Positions 1-13,926 are shown, counted from the stretch's first letter. The stretch: 64,000 bases of DNA from an uncultured Eubacteriales bacterium (GCA_902763505.1 CACWSO010000007.1:93197-157196), one strand, 5' to 3'. Made by a program: numbers and translations. Notes: a model not told the origin generated them from the letters alone.

Positions 1-610
1 GCCAGTAGAGCACAACGATCAGCAGGCACGCCATGATTGCAATGCCGGCGGCTCCATACCTCACCTGGGCGGAGGTCGCCGTCCGCGCCATCTCGATCTG
101 CTCCGCTGTCTCCTCATCTACAAAGGCATCAAGGTCCATCTGACTCAGAACATAATTGACGCCCTTTGTAAGATTCGGCATGGCTGCGTTGAGTGCTGCG
201 TCAAACATCTTCCGCTCGCCTTCGTTCATGGAAATCGTACCGTTCGCCAGACATTCATCCATGCTCTGGCTGAACGCCCTGTTCAGATCATCCGAACCGA
301 TTTCTTCCATCTCTTCCCCATAAACCTGACTCTGCAGACAGCGCGCCGTGTACTCTGTAAAGAACGCTGTCATTGCGTCCGATTTGAGGACGGACTGCAT
401 GGTCTCGCCGTAAACACCGCCTAAATTGATCGTATTATGCTCTATGATGTTGTCAGTCAGTTGCCCGACCGCATCTGTTTCTATGATGGCCTCCTCAACA
501 GCATCCTCTGATATGGCCTCGCTTACCGCGTAGGAACCAAGGGCCAGTGATGCGCTGATCAAAAGGATGATTGCCAACAGAAACGCCAAAATCCCTTTTA
601 AAACTCTCAT
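1..610 (-). CDS. Membrane protein of unknown function, 3' end cut by window edge
   Basis: The frame is open from an ATG at 610 to the left edge, so about 203 residues of the N-terminal part are visible and the C-terminus lies outside. The product starts with a signal-anchor-like hydrophobic stretch (residues 5-25, LLAIILLISASLALG core). An acidic, mostly helical extracytoplasmic region follows, then a second hydrophobic stretch near residues 187-203 (AGIAIMACLLIVVLYW). I do not recognise the family. No Shine-Dalgarno precedes the ATG; instead an extended -10 box sits six bases upstream, which would make the mRNA leaderless. The rpsI terminator separates it from the ribosomal protein genes. 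Confidence 0.7.
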   Translation of the reverse strand, partial: MRVLKGILAFLLAIILLISASLALGSYAVSEAISEDAVEEAIIETDAVGQLTDNIIEHNTINLGGVYGETMQSVLKSDAMTAFFTEYTARCLQSQVYGEEMEEIGSDDLNRAFSQSMDECLANGTISMNEGERKMFDAALNAAMPNLTKGVNYVLSQMDLDAFVDEETAEQIEMARTATSAQVRYGAAGIAIMACLLIVVLYW

Positions 611-616
611 GCTGCA

Positions 617-625
617 ATTATACCA
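617..625 (-). promoter_or_regulatory. Extended -10 promoter directly before the ATG
   Basis: On the minus strand TGG-TATAAT lies at 625-617, a TGn-TATAAT extended -10 element. It is followed by six bases and the ATG at 610, so the expected transcription start falls on or next to the start codon. No convincing -35 box is visible 16-18 bases further up. Confidence 0.45.
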
Positions 626-647
626 TAGATTCTCTGTGCCTGTCGGC

Positions 648-677
648 AAAACAAAAGAGACCCTTTCGGATCTCTTT
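648..677 (-). terminator. Rho-independent terminator of rplM-rpsI
   Basis: Read on the minus strand, AAAGAGA-CC, a GAAA loop and GG-TCTCTTT form a stem followed by TTGTTTT. It lies about 20 bases beyond the rpsI stop codon and should end the ribosomal protein transcript. Confidence 0.8.
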
Positions 678-696
678 GTCTGCTTGAATAGTCGCC

Positions 697-1092
697 TTAA
701 CGCTTTGAGAACTGGCTTGCTCTACGAGCTTTCTTGAGTCCGTACTTCTTTCTTTCCTTCATACGGGAATCTCTTGTGAGGAAGCCTGCTTCCTTAAGAG
801 CCGGTCTGTAAGCTTCTCTGTCTGCTTCGCAGAGAGCTCTTGAGATACCGTGTCTTAATGCGCCTGCCTGTCCAGTGTAACCGCCGCCTTCTACAGTAGC
901 GATAACGTCGAACTTGCCTTCGCAGCCTGCGATCTCAAAAGGTCTTCTTACTTCTCTCTTCACGATGTCCAGTGCAAGATAATCGTCGAGAGGCTTCTTG
1001 TTAACTGTGATATTGCCAGTGCCAGGGACGAGTCTTACTCTGGCTACTGATGATTTTCTTCTACCTGTTCCGTAGTACTGAGTCTTTGCCAT
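697..1092 (-). CDS. rpsI: 30S ribosomal protein S9 (uS9)
   Basis: A 131-residue protein with the full uS9 signature: [16 protein letters not shown] at the start, [19 protein letters not shown] in the middle, and a basic C-terminal tail ending [12 protein letters not shown] whose last residues reach the P-site tRNA in known ribosomes. Length is normal for the family. It is the second gene of the rplM-rpsI pair, the almost universal arrangement in bacteria, 17 bases after rplM, with its own AGGGAGG ribosome binding site. Confidence 0.99.
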   Translation of the reverse strand: MAKTQYYGTGRRKSSVARVRLVPGTGNITVNKKPLDDYLALDIVKREVRRPFEIAGCEGKFDVIATVEGGGYTGQAGALRHGISRALCEADREAYRPALKEAGFLTRDSRMKERKKYGLKKARRASQFSKR

Positions 1093-1109
1093 TTTCAGAT
1101 CCTCCCTTC

Positions 1110-1547
1110 TTACTTAATATCCAGAACTTCCGGCTTCTGAGCTGCGTGATTGTGCTCAGGACCTGCATAAACCTTCAACTTCTTGTACATCTGTCTGCCG
1201 AGCTTGCCGTTTGGCATCATGCCCTTAACAGCATGTCTTACTGCCTCAGTCGGGTGCTTCGCCATCATGTCTTCGAAGTTCGTCTCCTTGAGTCCGCCTG
1301 GATAACCAGAGTGTCTCTTGTAGATCTTTTCCTGTCTCTTCTTGCCTGTTACTGCTACCTTCTCGGCATTGACTACGATGACGTAATCTCCACAGTCAAC
1401 ATGCGGTGTGTAAGTCGGCTTGTTCTTGCCTCTGAGAACTGCGGCGATCTGTGATGCCATTCTTCCCAGATTCTTGCCGTCAGCATCGACAACGTACCAT
1501 TTACGTTCAACCTCTGCTGGCTTGGCGATGAATGATTTTGTTGACAT
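1110..1547 (-). CDS. rplM: 50S ribosomal protein L13 (uL13)
   Basis: A 145-residue early-assembly protein of the large subunit. Recognised from [65 protein letters not shown] and the [26 protein letters not shown] stretch, which carries the conserved L13 motif. Length is normal. It starts at ATG 1547 behind AAAGGAAG and is first in the rplM-rpsI transcript. The mRNA leader upstream is about 180 bases with internal repeats and hairpins, as expected if L13 controls its own synthesis, but I cannot show that. Confidence 0.99.
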   Translation of the reverse strand: MSTKSFIAKPAEVERKWYVVDADGKNLGRMASQIAAVLRGKNKPTYTPHVDCGDYVIVVNAEKVAVTGKKRQEKIYKRHSGYPGGLKETNFEDMMAKHPTEAVRHAVKGMMPNGKLGRQMYKKLKVYAGPEHNHAAQKPEVLDIK

Positions 1548-1731
1548 TTCGTCTTCCTTTCTGCCTACTCGGTTCGAAAATCCGAACTGTTTCGGTCCTG
1601 CCTACTCGGTTGTCGGCTCTCCGCTCACGCGCTGTCCGCAACTGCTTCGGCGTCTAAAAATATCTTCTAGTGTGCTCGCTGCCGGAACTGAATCCTGCTC
1701 GCACGAAAAATCCGCGCCGCTTGCGCGACAC
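1548..1731 (-). promoter_or_regulatory. Structured 5' leader of rplM-rpsI mRNA
   Basis: The stretch between the predicted start site and the rplM ATG holds no gene. A 14-base direct repeat (CTGCCTACTCGGTT on the plus strand) occurs at 1561-1574 and 1598-1611. The copy nearest the ATG directly abuts the ribosome binding site, and a GTTCG/CGAAC hairpin lies between the copies. L13 leaders that bind the protein are known in Firmicutes; whether this is one is inference. Confidence 0.4.
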
Positions 1732-1737
1732 GAAGAT

Positions 1738-1766
1738 AGTATACTCGCAAAAGTCTTTCATGTCAA
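1738..1766 (-). promoter_or_regulatory. SigA promoter of rplM-rpsI
   Basis: Minus strand TTGACA at 1766-1761, a 17-base spacer and TATACT at 1743-1738: a near-perfect vegetative promoter. The -35 box begins immediately after the U-run of the atp operon terminator, so the two signals are packed back to back. Confidence 0.85.
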
Positions 1767-1794
1767 TAAAAAACGACCCGCATTACACGGGTCG
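1767..1794 (-). terminator. Rho-independent terminator of the atp operon
   Basis: Minus strand CGACCCG (1794-1788), a seven-base loop and CGGGTCG (1780-1774), followed by TTTTTTA. It lies 16 bases after the atpC stop codon. Confidence 0.9.
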
Positions 1795-1809
1795 CTTACG
1801 CATCTTATG

Positions 1810-2244
1810 TTAATGCCTGTGGCCGCCGTCTGCGACGTTCGTACGGGTCTCGGCTTTGGCCAGCATACGTTTGGCATTCTGCATCTCTGCTGAATCCTCA
1901 TCGGCGTCAGGATGCTTGCCCAGCCAGTCTTCGACTTTGGCTTTCTCGCTGAGGACACGCTCCATGTCGATGTCTTCGGACCACTCAACCGCGTCGGTAT
2001 AGATAACGATGCTGTCTTTCACGTCGATAAAACCGCCTGCAACTGCAGCGACCCGCCACTCATTCTTCGCGGCGCCCTTTTCCTGAATCCAGAGCTCACC
2101 AATATCGAGAAGCTTGCATGCCCAGACGTGACCTGCCATGAATCCCTCATCTCCGTCAAGTGTCGTTACGATGACGAGTTCAACCTCGCCGCGGTAAAAC
2201 AGCTTGGACGGCGTTATTACTTCTAATCTTACGCTGTTAGCCAT
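1810..2244 (-). CDS. atpC: ATP synthase epsilon subunit
   Basis: A 144-residue epsilon subunit of the F1 central stalk, which links gamma to the c-ring and can inhibit ATP hydrolysis. The N-terminal beta-sandwich is clear (RLEVITPSKLFYRGEVELVIVTTLDGDEGFMAGH, VAGGFIDVKDSIVIYTDAVEW). The C-terminal helical hairpin is about residues 90-135 (DMERVLSEKAKVEDWL, EMQNAKRMLAKAETR). It ends in a His-rich tail. It is the last gene of the atp operon, directly followed by the operon terminator. Confidence 0.97.
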   Translation of the reverse strand: MANSVRLEVITPSKLFYRGEVELVIVTTLDGDEGFMAGHVWACKLLDIGELWIQEKGAAKNEWRVAAVAGGFIDVKDSIVIYTDAVEWSEDIDMERVLSEKAKVEDWLGKHPDADEDSAEMQNAKRMLAKAETRTNVADGGHRH

Positions 2245-2277
2245 ATCTAAACCTTCCGTTTCAGACTGGGAAAGAGC

Positions 2278-4577
<2,300 letters not shown>

Positions 4578-4592
4578 GAGTCACACCCCCTC

Positions 4593-6723
<2,131 letters not shown>

Positions 6724-6736
<13 letters not shown>

Positions 6737-7236
6737 TTCGCACTCCTTGCATCCTCAATTGCCTGATCAATGATAGCGTCCTGTCCGACGTTATCGATTT
6801 CTCTGCCAACGATCTGTTCAGCTGCGAGCATCGCAATAGATGCGATTTCCTTTCGCATTTCTTCCATGGCCTGGGTCTTCTCCTGCTCAATGGTTCTTTC
6901 TGCCTTTGCGATAATGTCACTCGCCTGCTGACGCGCTTCTTCGATGATGATCTGCGCCTGTGCATCTGCCTGCTGCTTGGAAGCCTTGATGATCTCGCGG
7001 CCTTCCTCCTCGACGTTCGCGATACGCTTGCTGTAGTTGGCCATCTTTTCGTCGGCTCTCTTGTTTACAGCTTCTGCTGCGTCGATTGCATCCTGAACGG
7101 CTGCAGCTCTGTCATCCATGAATTTCTTTATCTTTTCCCAGAAGAACTTCCTAAGAATGATGTACAGGATGAATACATTACATAGTATCATCAGTGACGA
7201 CCAGTTGAATTCAATCAATCCCTGGGTCATTTCCAT
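6724..7236 (-). CDS. atpF: ATP synthase b subunit
   Basis: A 170-residue stator subunit. One N-terminal membrane helix (residues 10-30, WSSLMILCNVFILYIILRKFFW) is followed by KIKKFMDDRAAAVQDAIDAAE and a long charged coiled coil, with the usual Glu/Lys/Ala heptads up to the C-terminus. Only one b-type gene is present, so a homodimer is expected. Start at ATG 7236 behind AAGGAGGA. It overlaps atpH at its end. Confidence 0.96.
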
Positions 7237-7283
7237 GGCTGTTCCTCCTTCCTTAAATCATACGAGCAATAACTTCCGACAAT

Positions 7284-7559
<276 letters not shown>

Positions 7560-7635
7560 TCATTAGTAACTGATTTTGTATCATTTATATTTAACCGCCT
7601 GGACACATGTGCCGCAGCACGGCTTAATAACATCT

Positions 7636-8370
7636 TTAGCTCTCTACCGGATGTCTTCCGTTATCGATGAATACCATGGTCAGCATAACGAAGATATATG
7701 CCTGCAGTATCGGCTCAAACATATCGAACCAGAAGTTCAGAATCAGCGGCCATCCAATCTGGAAGAACGGAACGATGGACTCTCTTGTGAAATCCGGATC
7801 CGCAAACAGATTGACCAGAGCTGCCGATGCTGTGTGCAGTCCGCTGTAAACCAATCCCATAAGTATTACGCCTGCCAGAATATTACCGAAGAGTCGGCAT
7901 GCCAGTGTGACCGGGAACATACTGTCACTGATGATGTTCAGCGGCAGCATGAACGGATATGGCGATGAAAGTTCCTTGATGTAACCCTTTGCCGTCTGCG
8001 CTTTGACTGCGTTGTAGTGGATCAGCACAAACGTGACGAGCGCCAAAGGGAACGTACAGTTCAAGTCGGATGTCGTCGGTCTGAAATCGAGCAATCCAAG
8101 CATACTTCCCAAGCCGAGGAACACAAGCAGTGTTCCGCAGTATGGGGCAAACTTATCTGAGATGTCGCCCATAACATCCTTAACCATCTTGTAGACAAAT
8201 CCTACAAGCATTTCTCCAAGCAGCTGCGCTCCATGAGGAACCGTCTGCATTTTTCGTGTCGCCAGGAACGCGAACAACAGTATTGCAAGACTTACGATAA
8301 TACTCCAGCATACTGTTTCGCTGATAGGAACACTTCCGATTCTAAAAATAATCCGTGGTCCTAATTCCAT
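7636..8370 (-). CDS. atpB: ATP synthase a subunit
   Basis: The 244-residue stator channel subunit of Fo with about five to six membrane helices. The essential arginine is visible as Arg159 in TLACRLFGNILAGVILMGL, and the late helix carries the conserved Gln in FEPILQAYIFVMLTMVFI. It contacts the c-ring and forms the two ion half-channels. It is the second gene in the operon, 14 bases after the atpI-like gene. Confidence 0.97.
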   Translation of the reverse strand: MELGPRIIFRIGSVPISETVCWSIIVSLAILLFAFLATRKMQTVPHGAQLLGEMLVGFVYKMVKDVMGDISDKFAPYCGTLLVFLGLGSMLGLLDFRPTTSDLNCTFPLALVTFVLIHYNAVKAQTAKGYIKELSSPYPFMLPLNIISDSMFPVTLACRLFGNILAGVILMGLVYSGLHTASAALVNLFADPDFTRESIVPFFQIGWPLILNFWFDMFEPILQAYIFVMLTMVFIDNGRHPVES

Positions 8371-8384
8371 TCGCTGTCACCTCC

Positions 8385-8843
8385 TTAGAGTGTCGGCCAG
8401 TCATCCTCATCATCGTAAACGCTGAGATCGTTCCATTCTTTCGGTTCGGTCCAGTCGTTGAGAGGATTTTTCTTTTTCTTGATGAATTTATACACTATGC
8501 CATACAGGAACATAATCCCGAAGTGTATTGTTACGAAACCGATTCCGCATCCGCATCCGCACTGGAGACTCAGCTTAATGCAAATGAAGAATGAAATTCC
8601 GTATAAAAACAGCCTCACGATGTATCCGAACAGAATCGGGGACTTCTTCGACTCTTCCATGAGAGTCTCTCCCGTTTTCACCAGAATAATGAACCCTATG
8701 ATGGATACTGCAGTTCCGACTGCCAGACCGGCAGGGAACATGACACTTGGCCCTATAATGAAAAGAGACACCACTTCCGCCACAGCCGCCATGACTATGG
8801 CGTATATGATTATCTCATTCCTGAACTCTTTAAGACTGGTCAC
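8385..8843 (-). CDS. atpI: AtpI-like membrane protein
   Basis: A 152-residue protein with four hydrophobic helices and an acidic C-terminal tail (YDDEDDWPTL). Sequence conservation in this family is weak; the call rests on size, four-helix topology and position as first gene of the atp operon, where AtpI assists c-ring assembly or Mg2+ uptake in studied bacteria. A Cys/Gly-rich segment (LQCGCGCGIGF) in the third helix is unusual. Start is GTG at 8843 behind AAAGGACGG. Confidence 0.75.
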   Translation of the reverse strand: MTSLKEFRNEIIIYAIVMAAVAEVVSLFIIGPSVMFPAGLAVGTAVSIIGFIILVKTGETLMEESKKSPILFGYIVRLFLYGISFFICIKLSLQCGCGCGIGFVTIHFGIMFLYGIVYKFIKKKKNPLNDWTEPKEWNDLSVYDDEDDWPTL

Positions 8844-8890
8844 TCGCCCGTCCTTTCTGTGTCATGAAACCGCTTTTATAGTTAGTTATA

Positions 8891-8918
8891 ATTATACATC
8901 ATTTTGCTATGATTTCAA
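8891..8918 (-). promoter_or_regulatory. Promoter of the atp operon
   Basis: Minus strand TTGAAA at 8918-8913, a 16-base spacer and TATAAT at 8896-8891, about 48 bases before the GTG of the atpI-like gene. No hairpin terminator is clear between this and the MATE gene upstream. Confidence 0.7.
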
Positions 8919-9047
8919 CCGCAAATCCATTGTTATTCTAATAACAACTCCAATAATGCCAAGGCGTGCAACACTTTACCAAATTGCATTAAAATAGTAT
9001 CTGTATCGGGATTTGAACTAGTTTGCGGTTTGTTTATACCTACTTGT

Positions 9048-10415
9048 TTATAGGTCTTTGATGACGATATTGACCCATTTCTTCGAGAGGAACCGCACCG
9101 TCAGAATAACTCCTTTGATGACCTCGCCGAAGCGAACCGCCAAGACTGCGAAGTAAATCGGCCATCCCAGTTTCAGCGCAGTGATGAAAGCGATCGGAAC
9201 ACCGTACAACCAAACCGGGCCCACATCTGCAAAAGCAGCAACCTTCGTATCGCCACCGCACCGGAGGATTCCGACAACAATCGTTCCATTATAGACATCA
9301 AGCCAGAGCAAACAGGCATAGACGATGAATGTCTTCCACGCCATATCCGCTCCTGCCGGCGTGAAATTAAAAAAGCCGAGAATTGGTTTGCCGCAGATAA
9401 GGGAAATACCGCCCATTACAATGCCGATCGAAAGTGCGAGCAAAAGCATCTTCTTCCCCATCTCATAGGCTTCTTCCTTTTTCCCTTCGCCGAGTTTTTG
9501 TCCAATCATGATAAGGGCGGCATCACCCACACTGAAAGCGAGCATGGAAAAGATATTGCTGATGGTATTGCAGGCCTGATACGCTGCGCCCGCTGTGACG
9601 CCGATTCGTGCAAAGGCAGCAACGTACATGGCAGTTCCCAGCCCCCAGAGTGTCTCGTTAATGGTCGTCGGAATAGCGTTTTTGACAATGCGCTTCGCCA
9701 GCTCTTTGCTGTAGCTGAAATACTCCCTGAGCTCCCCTTTGATGATGTTGTTCCTTGCAAATACGAAGAAGAGCAGAATGGACAACTCGACTATCCTGGC
9801 TACAACAGTAGCTGCCGCTGCGCCCTGTATCTCAAGCCGCGGCAGACCGAAGTGTCCATAGATCAGACAGTAGTTCAAGAACGTATTGGTACAGAAGCCC
9901 GTCACGCTGGCAACCAAAGGCAGATGAGTCTGCTGGGTAGCCCGCAGGGCGATGGTGAAACTCTGTGTGATTGGTATCAGAAGGAAGCAGAATGATCCCG
10001 TACGAACATATGGGATGCCCGCTTCAATGACCTCAGGGATATTCGTGAAGATCTTCAGCACATGTTCCGGCAGGAAGAAGGCCACCAGGAAGAACAGACA
10101 TCCCATACAGAAGTTGACTGTCAGGGCAAATCCTGTCGTTCTCCTGATGTTCACATAATCCTTCGCTCCGAAGAACTGCGCCATGAACGTAGCATTACCG
10201 CTCGTAAAACCGAAGACCAGCATCCAGAAGACGAAGAACATCTGCGTGGAAACACCGACTGCATTCAGAGCCAGTTCACCCAGTCCGCCGATCATCAGGT
10301 TGTCAATCAGGTTAAGGCTGGACGCAATCAGGCTCTGCAATGCAATAGGCCCCGCAATGAGGCCTACTTGTTTCATCAATGTTCTGTTGTCTATCGTATT
10401 CAGATTCTCGGTCAT
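9048..10415 (-). CDS. MATE family efflux transporter
   Basis: A 455-residue integral membrane protein with about twelve helices in two pseudo-repeats. The first is GLIAGPIALQSLIASSLNLIDNLMIGGLGELALNAVG; the second starts near residue 235 with VKNAIPTTINETLWGLGTAMYVAAFARIG. This is the multidrug and toxin extrusion fold, which exports cationic compounds using Na+ or H+. Its ATG abuts the tagO stop codon (TAG-ATG), so the two are probably translated together. Substrate cannot be told. Confidence 0.93.
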   Translation of the reverse strand: MTENLNTIDNRTLMKQVGLIAGPIALQSLIASSLNLIDNLMIGGLGELALNAVGVSTQMFFVFWMLVFGFTSGNATFMAQFFGAKDYVNIRRTTGFALTVNFCMGCLFFLVAFFLPEHVLKIFTNIPEVIEAGIPYVRTGSFCFLLIPITQSFTIALRATQQTHLPLVASVTGFCTNTFLNYCLIYGHFGLPRLEIQGAAAATVVARIVELSILLFFVFARNNIIKGELREYFSYSKELAKRIVKNAIPTTINETLWGLGTAMYVAAFARIGVTAGAAYQACNTISNIFSMLAFSVGDAALIMIGQKLGEGKKEEAYEMGKKMLLLALSIGIVMGGISLICGKPILGFFNFTPAGADMAWKTFIVYACLLWLDVYNGTIVVGILRCGGDTKVAAFADVGPVWLYGVPIAFITALKLGWPIYFAVLAVRFGEVIKGVILTVRFLSKKWVNIVIKDL

Positions 10416-11558
10416 CTACTCTTCATCGATGATTTTCACTGCTTTTGATTCAATCTTTTCTGTTGCTCTTGTTGCTTTTGCGCTCGGAGCATCAGGTGCT
10501 TCCTTGAGGATTCTATATCCCTTGAGGCTGACCTTATTCGTGCCTGTATCTGTAATGAGAACGCCTACGATCAGAAGGGCAACAAAGGCAAGTCCCAGGC
10601 ACTCAATGAAGAGTCCCCGGCTGTAGAGAATCGCAACGATACCCATGATGCCGCTGACACTGTACATGAGCAGCACGGCACGCCTTTGCCCAAATCCTGC
10701 TCTGAGTATCCTGTGATGCAGGTGTTCTTTGTCCGCTGTTCCGATCGACTGATGGCGAATCGTCCTTCTGATGATGGCCATCAGCGTATCCAGAATCGGC
10801 AGCCCGAGTACCAGTGCAGGTATAACAACAACAACCAAGGTCGCACTCTTAACCGTACCTAGGATCGACAGCGATGCGATTGCAAATCCAAGGAGCTGTG
10901 ATCCGCTGTCTCCCATGAAGGTCTTCGCAGGATGGAAGTTGAACGGGAGGAACCCGAGGCACGCTCCGGCAAGTGCCATCATAGCCATCGTCGGAATGTA
11001 CCAGCCGTGAATATATGAAACATAGGCGATGGATAAGGCGGAAATAGCGCTGATGCCAGCCGCCAGACCATCCAGCCCGTCGATCAGATTCACTGCGTTC
11101 GTGATGCCCGCAAGCCATACGACTGTTGCGAGATAGCAGACCGCAATACCGAAATTCATGTTGCCTTCGCCGAACCAGTTCGTGATGAAGTTGATCCTAA
11201 GGCCCATGGCAAAAACAACCGTAGCGCAGACAACCTGCCCTCCGAATTTGATGATCGGTTTCATGCCTTTGATATCGTCGATTGCCCCCAGAATATAGAT
11301 GAGGGTGCAGCCAACCATAACAGCAGGGATGTGCGCGTTTTTCCCTAATACAAACAACGCCAGCCCGACCATAAGTCCTGCATATATTGCTATGCCTCCG
11401 AATCTCGGCATAGGTTTGTTATGGACTCTCCTCTTGTCTTTCGGCACATCCATGGCACCTACTTTCGGCGCAATGAATATGGCCAGAGGCGTAATAATTG
11501 CCGTCACAAGACCTGCGACGATCAGAGGAGCCCACAGGTTAAAGCTTGTCGGTGTCAA
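10416..11558 (-). CDS. tagO: Undecaprenyl-phosphate GlcNAc-1-phosphate transferase (TagO/WecA type)
   Basis: A 380-residue polytopic enzyme of the MraY/WecA family that loads a sugar-1-phosphate on undecaprenyl phosphate, the first step of teichoic acid or other wall glycopolymer synthesis. Motifs: [16 protein letters not shown], the Asp pair in [48 protein letters not shown] and the basic HLHHRIL loop. A soluble tail from about residue 345 is Ala/Lys/Glu-rich. The start is an uncommon TTG at 11558, whose TTGA overlaps the stop of the deaminase gene; GGGAG lies eight bases before it. Confidence 0.9.
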   Translation of the reverse strand: MTPTSFNLWAPLIVAGLVTAIITPLAIFIAPKVGAMDVPKDKRRVHNKPMPRFGGIAIYAGLMVGLALFVLGKNAHIPAVMVGCTLIYILGAIDDIKGMKPIIKFGGQVVCATVVFAMGLRINFITNWFGEGNMNFGIAVCYLATVVWLAGITNAVNLIDGLDGLAAGISAISALSIAYVSYIHGWYIPTMAMMALAGACLGFLPFNFHPAKTFMGDSGSQLLGFAIASLSILGTVKSATLVVVVIPALVLGLPILDTLMAIIRRTIRHQSIGTADKEHLHHRILRAGFGQRRAVLLMYSVSGIMGIVAILYSRGLFIECLGLAFVALLIVGVLITDTGTNKVSLKGYRILKEAPDAPSAKATRATEKIESKAVKIIDEE

Positions 11559-12016
11559 TTTGTATCTCCCAGCATTACGATTCTGAGTCCGGCTTCTTTT
11601 AGAATGTCAACTGCCAGTTCATCAGGATAACCGTCTTTTACTACGATTCTCTGTATCCCTGCGTTAATGATCATCTTCGCACAGATCACGCAAGGCTGAT
11701 GCGTAACGTAAATTGTCGCACCTTCTACGCTCTGTCCCAATGTTGCCGCCTGAATAATTGCATTCTGCTCAGCATGAAGCGCTCTGCAAAGTTCATGTTT
11801 CTCTCCGGAAGGAACGCCGAGCTGTTCTCTCAGGCATCCGCCTTCTCTTTCACCGCAGTGCTCGATTCCTCTCGGAGCGCCGTTGTACCCCGTTGCGATA
11901 ATATGCTTATCCTGAACAATAACAGCACCTACTTGTCTCCTGAGACAAGTAGATCTCTTCGCAGTCAGGACTGCGAAATCCATAAAGTATTCATCCCAGC
12001 TCGGTCTGTTATCCAT
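11555..12016 (-). CDS. dCMP deaminase (ComEB-like)
   Basis: A 153-residue cytidine/deoxycytidylate deaminase. Zinc ligands and catalytic residues are plain: HAE at residues 81-83 and PCVIC at 108-112. A second metal-type cluster in the insert (HCGEREGGC, residues 53-61) is typical of dCMP deaminases rather than tRNA deaminases. It would feed dUMP to thymidylate synthesis. It overlaps tagO by four bases. Confidence 0.93.
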   Translation of the reverse strand: MDNRPSWDEYFMDFAVLTAKRSTCLRRQVGAVIVQDKHIIATGYNGAPRGIEHCGEREGGCLREQLGVPSGEKHELCRALHAEQNAIIQAATLGQSVEGATIYVTHQPCVICAKMIINAGIQRIVVKDGYPDELAVDILKEAGLRIVMLGDTN

Positions 12017-12060
12017 ACACTTCTCCCTTACACTTCAATTGAATTGTTCAACTGAGTTTA

Positions 12061-12915
12061 TTAATAGAAGACTTCCGCGAGATAGAGGCCGTTCGGAGGA
12101 GCCGTGTGCCCCGCCGTCTGCCTGTCTGCCGCTTCTATGATTTCCTTGATTTCTTCCGGTCTGCGTTTCCCCTGACCTACTTCGACCAAGGTTCCGGTCA
12201 TGATTCTCACCATGTTGTAGAGGAATCCGTCACCTTCGATGGTGAATTCAACACGCTGTAATCTGTCTGCCGCCGACTCGGTTTCCCTGACGCTTGCTGC
12301 AAACATTCTGCGCACCGTTGTCTCTCGTGGATTCCCGCCGGACGCTTCAAAGGATTTGAAGTCATGTTCCCCTTCGAAGTACTTCGCCGCTTCCTGCATG
12401 GCCTGCACGTCGAGATGTCCATTGGCTGCATCGCTGTCTGCCCAACTGTTTACGTGATAAACATAATTGCGCTCAAACACCAGTGAGTACTGCGCTTCTT
12501 CTGACTTCAATTCCGTAGCGCCTGCGCAGATTTTGTAAATATACCGCTTGCCTTTGCTGTCAAATCTCGCATGAAAATCAGACGGCATTTCCTCTGCGCT
12601 CAAAACACGTACCGGGGATTTCGCAAAACCACCGCGCCCACTTTCGCTTCCTTCTCTGGCACAAAGGGCATTGTTCACAACCAATGCGATTTTCTCCGTC
12701 GGGATTCCGATGTCCGCCTTAAACGACGCTCTCTGTCCGTAGGCATGCACGCCCGCGTCGGTCCTGCTTGTGCCGCTGAGCAGTATCTCCCTGTCAAACA
12801 GACGGGACATGGTCTGCTCCAGATACCCCTGCACAGTCCTCTCGCCGGGCTGCTTCTGCCATCCGTGGAACGTACTGCCGTCATATGCGATTGTAAGAAG
12901 CACATTTCTCTCCAT
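12061..12915 (-). CDS. truA: tRNA pseudouridine(38-40) synthase
   Basis: A 284-residue TruA. The catalytic aspartate is Asp53 in SGTSRTDAGVHAYGQ; YDGSTFHGWQKQPGERTVQG near the start and GDGFLYNMVRIMTGTLVEVGQGKR near the end are family signatures. It is 20-30 residues longer than usual because of two inserts: a Gly/Ser-rich one around residues 90-102 and one around 150-175 (SWADSDAANGHLDV). It modifies the anticodon arm of many tRNAs. Confidence 0.96.
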   Translation of the reverse strand: MERNVLLTIAYDGSTFHGWQKQPGERTVQGYLEQTMSRLFDREILLSGTSRTDAGVHAYGQRASFKADIGIPTEKIALVVNNALCAREGSESGRGGFAKSPVRVLSAEEMPSDFHARFDSKGKRYIYKICAGATELKSEEAQYSLVFERNYVYHVNSWADSDAANGHLDVQAMQEAAKYFEGEHDFKSFEASGGNPRETTVRRMFAASVRETESAADRLQRVEFTIEGDGFLYNMVRIMTGTLVEVGQGKRRPEEIKEIIEAADRQTAGHTAPPNGLYLAEVFY

Positions 12916-12948
12916 ACATAGTTTATTATACCGTATTGATGGCTTTCT

Positions 12949-13854
12949 TTACAATACCGATATGCACTGGTTGCTTTTGCAGTAATACAGAATGTTGTCC
13001 GACAGGACATCTTCCGGTCTGACAATGATGTGGTTTGCTTCCTTCACAAGCTTCCGCAGATGGTTCGGATCGGTCACAATGCTTTTGCGGACGATGATGA
13101 ACTCGTGCAGCGAACTTGGTATCGCAATGTAATCCTCATTCAGAACATCCGCAATCATAGCCTGCGTACCCGGATAAAACAAAGCGGTTGCCCCAAATCG
13201 CTGTCTGCTGGTCGAAAGCACCCAGCACGACTCCGCATCGTCATACAGGCCATCCCCATTCATAACCTCTTCCGCCCGTACAAAGGATGCCGCATTGGTT
13301 CGCCACACATTCTCCAGCGCAGTATCAAAAACACGCTTCATATCGTAGGCATATTCTTCTGCCATTGCGTTTGTGATGACTGTGCTGAATACGCCGTCGT
13401 CCGATGCTTCAACCTGAATCTCGCTGACCAGCGCATATCCATTTCCCACATCCCTGTAAGGCACCGTCTCAAGATACTTTTTATTGTAATCCATGCCCAG
13501 CAATCTGACGCTGACCATCTTTCTGATTCCCTCGTAACGCAAGTCCGGGATCGCAGCCGGAACCGGGATTTCTTCACTGCCTGCATCTGCATATGCATAA
13601 CAGTCAACGTAAGTGTCGACAAGGCCACGGAGGATTTCCTTTGGATCTTCCCCACGCTGGTAGATTTCAAACAGATCGTCCAAATAAAAAGTCGGCGCCG
13701 GTTCATCACCTTTGTGAAACGCCAACCCGTGCATAATCTGGTCATTGATCTTCATGACCTCTGCTGTCTGTACAGAAATGCTGTCCCGCATTTCTTCCGG
13801 AAGGCACTTTAAGACTTCCTCCGCAGCAAACGCAGTAAACTCATTGATATTCAT
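12949..13854 (-). CDS. DUF5688 family protein
   Basis: A 301-residue soluble protein beginning MNINEFTAFAAEEVLKCLPEEMRD. The pattern of an N-terminal YxxxFxxY-like segment (YLDDLFEIYQRGEDPKEIL) and a C-terminal part that reads as an expression-reporting region (LPSSLHEFIIVRKS-like; here IPSSLHEFIIVRKS) matches what I recall as DUF5688, common and often multi-copy in Lachnospiraceae and relatives. Function unknown. AAAGGAGATACAA precedes the ATG. It is probably cotranscribed with truA, 33 bases downstream. Confidence 0.7.
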   Translation of the reverse strand: MNINEFTAFAAEEVLKCLPEEMRDSISVQTAEVMKINDQIMHGLAFHKGDEPAPTFYLDDLFEIYQRGEDPKEILRGLVDTYVDCYAYADAGSEEIPVPAAIPDLRYEGIRKMVSVRLLGMDYNKKYLETVPYRDVGNGYALVSEIQVEASDDGVFSTVITNAMAEEYAYDMKRVFDTALENVWRTNAASFVRAEEVMNGDGLYDDAESCWVLSTSRQRFGATALFYPGTQAMIADVLNEDYIAIPSSLHEFIIVRKSIVTDPNHLRKLVKEANHIIVRPEDVLSDNILYYCKSNQCISVL

Positions 13855-13926
13855 TTGTATCTCCTTTCCTTCTGCCCCTTTTCTCTTGTTGCCTTTGCCG
13901 CTCTTTGTCCGAATGCAGCGGTCTGC

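Noticed and set aside
9008-9035. tRNA T-arm-like string (GGGATTTGAAC on the plus strand) downstream of the MATE gene
   Set aside because: The flanks do not pair as a T-stem and no acceptor stem or CCA is present, so it is not called as a tRNA or attachment site.
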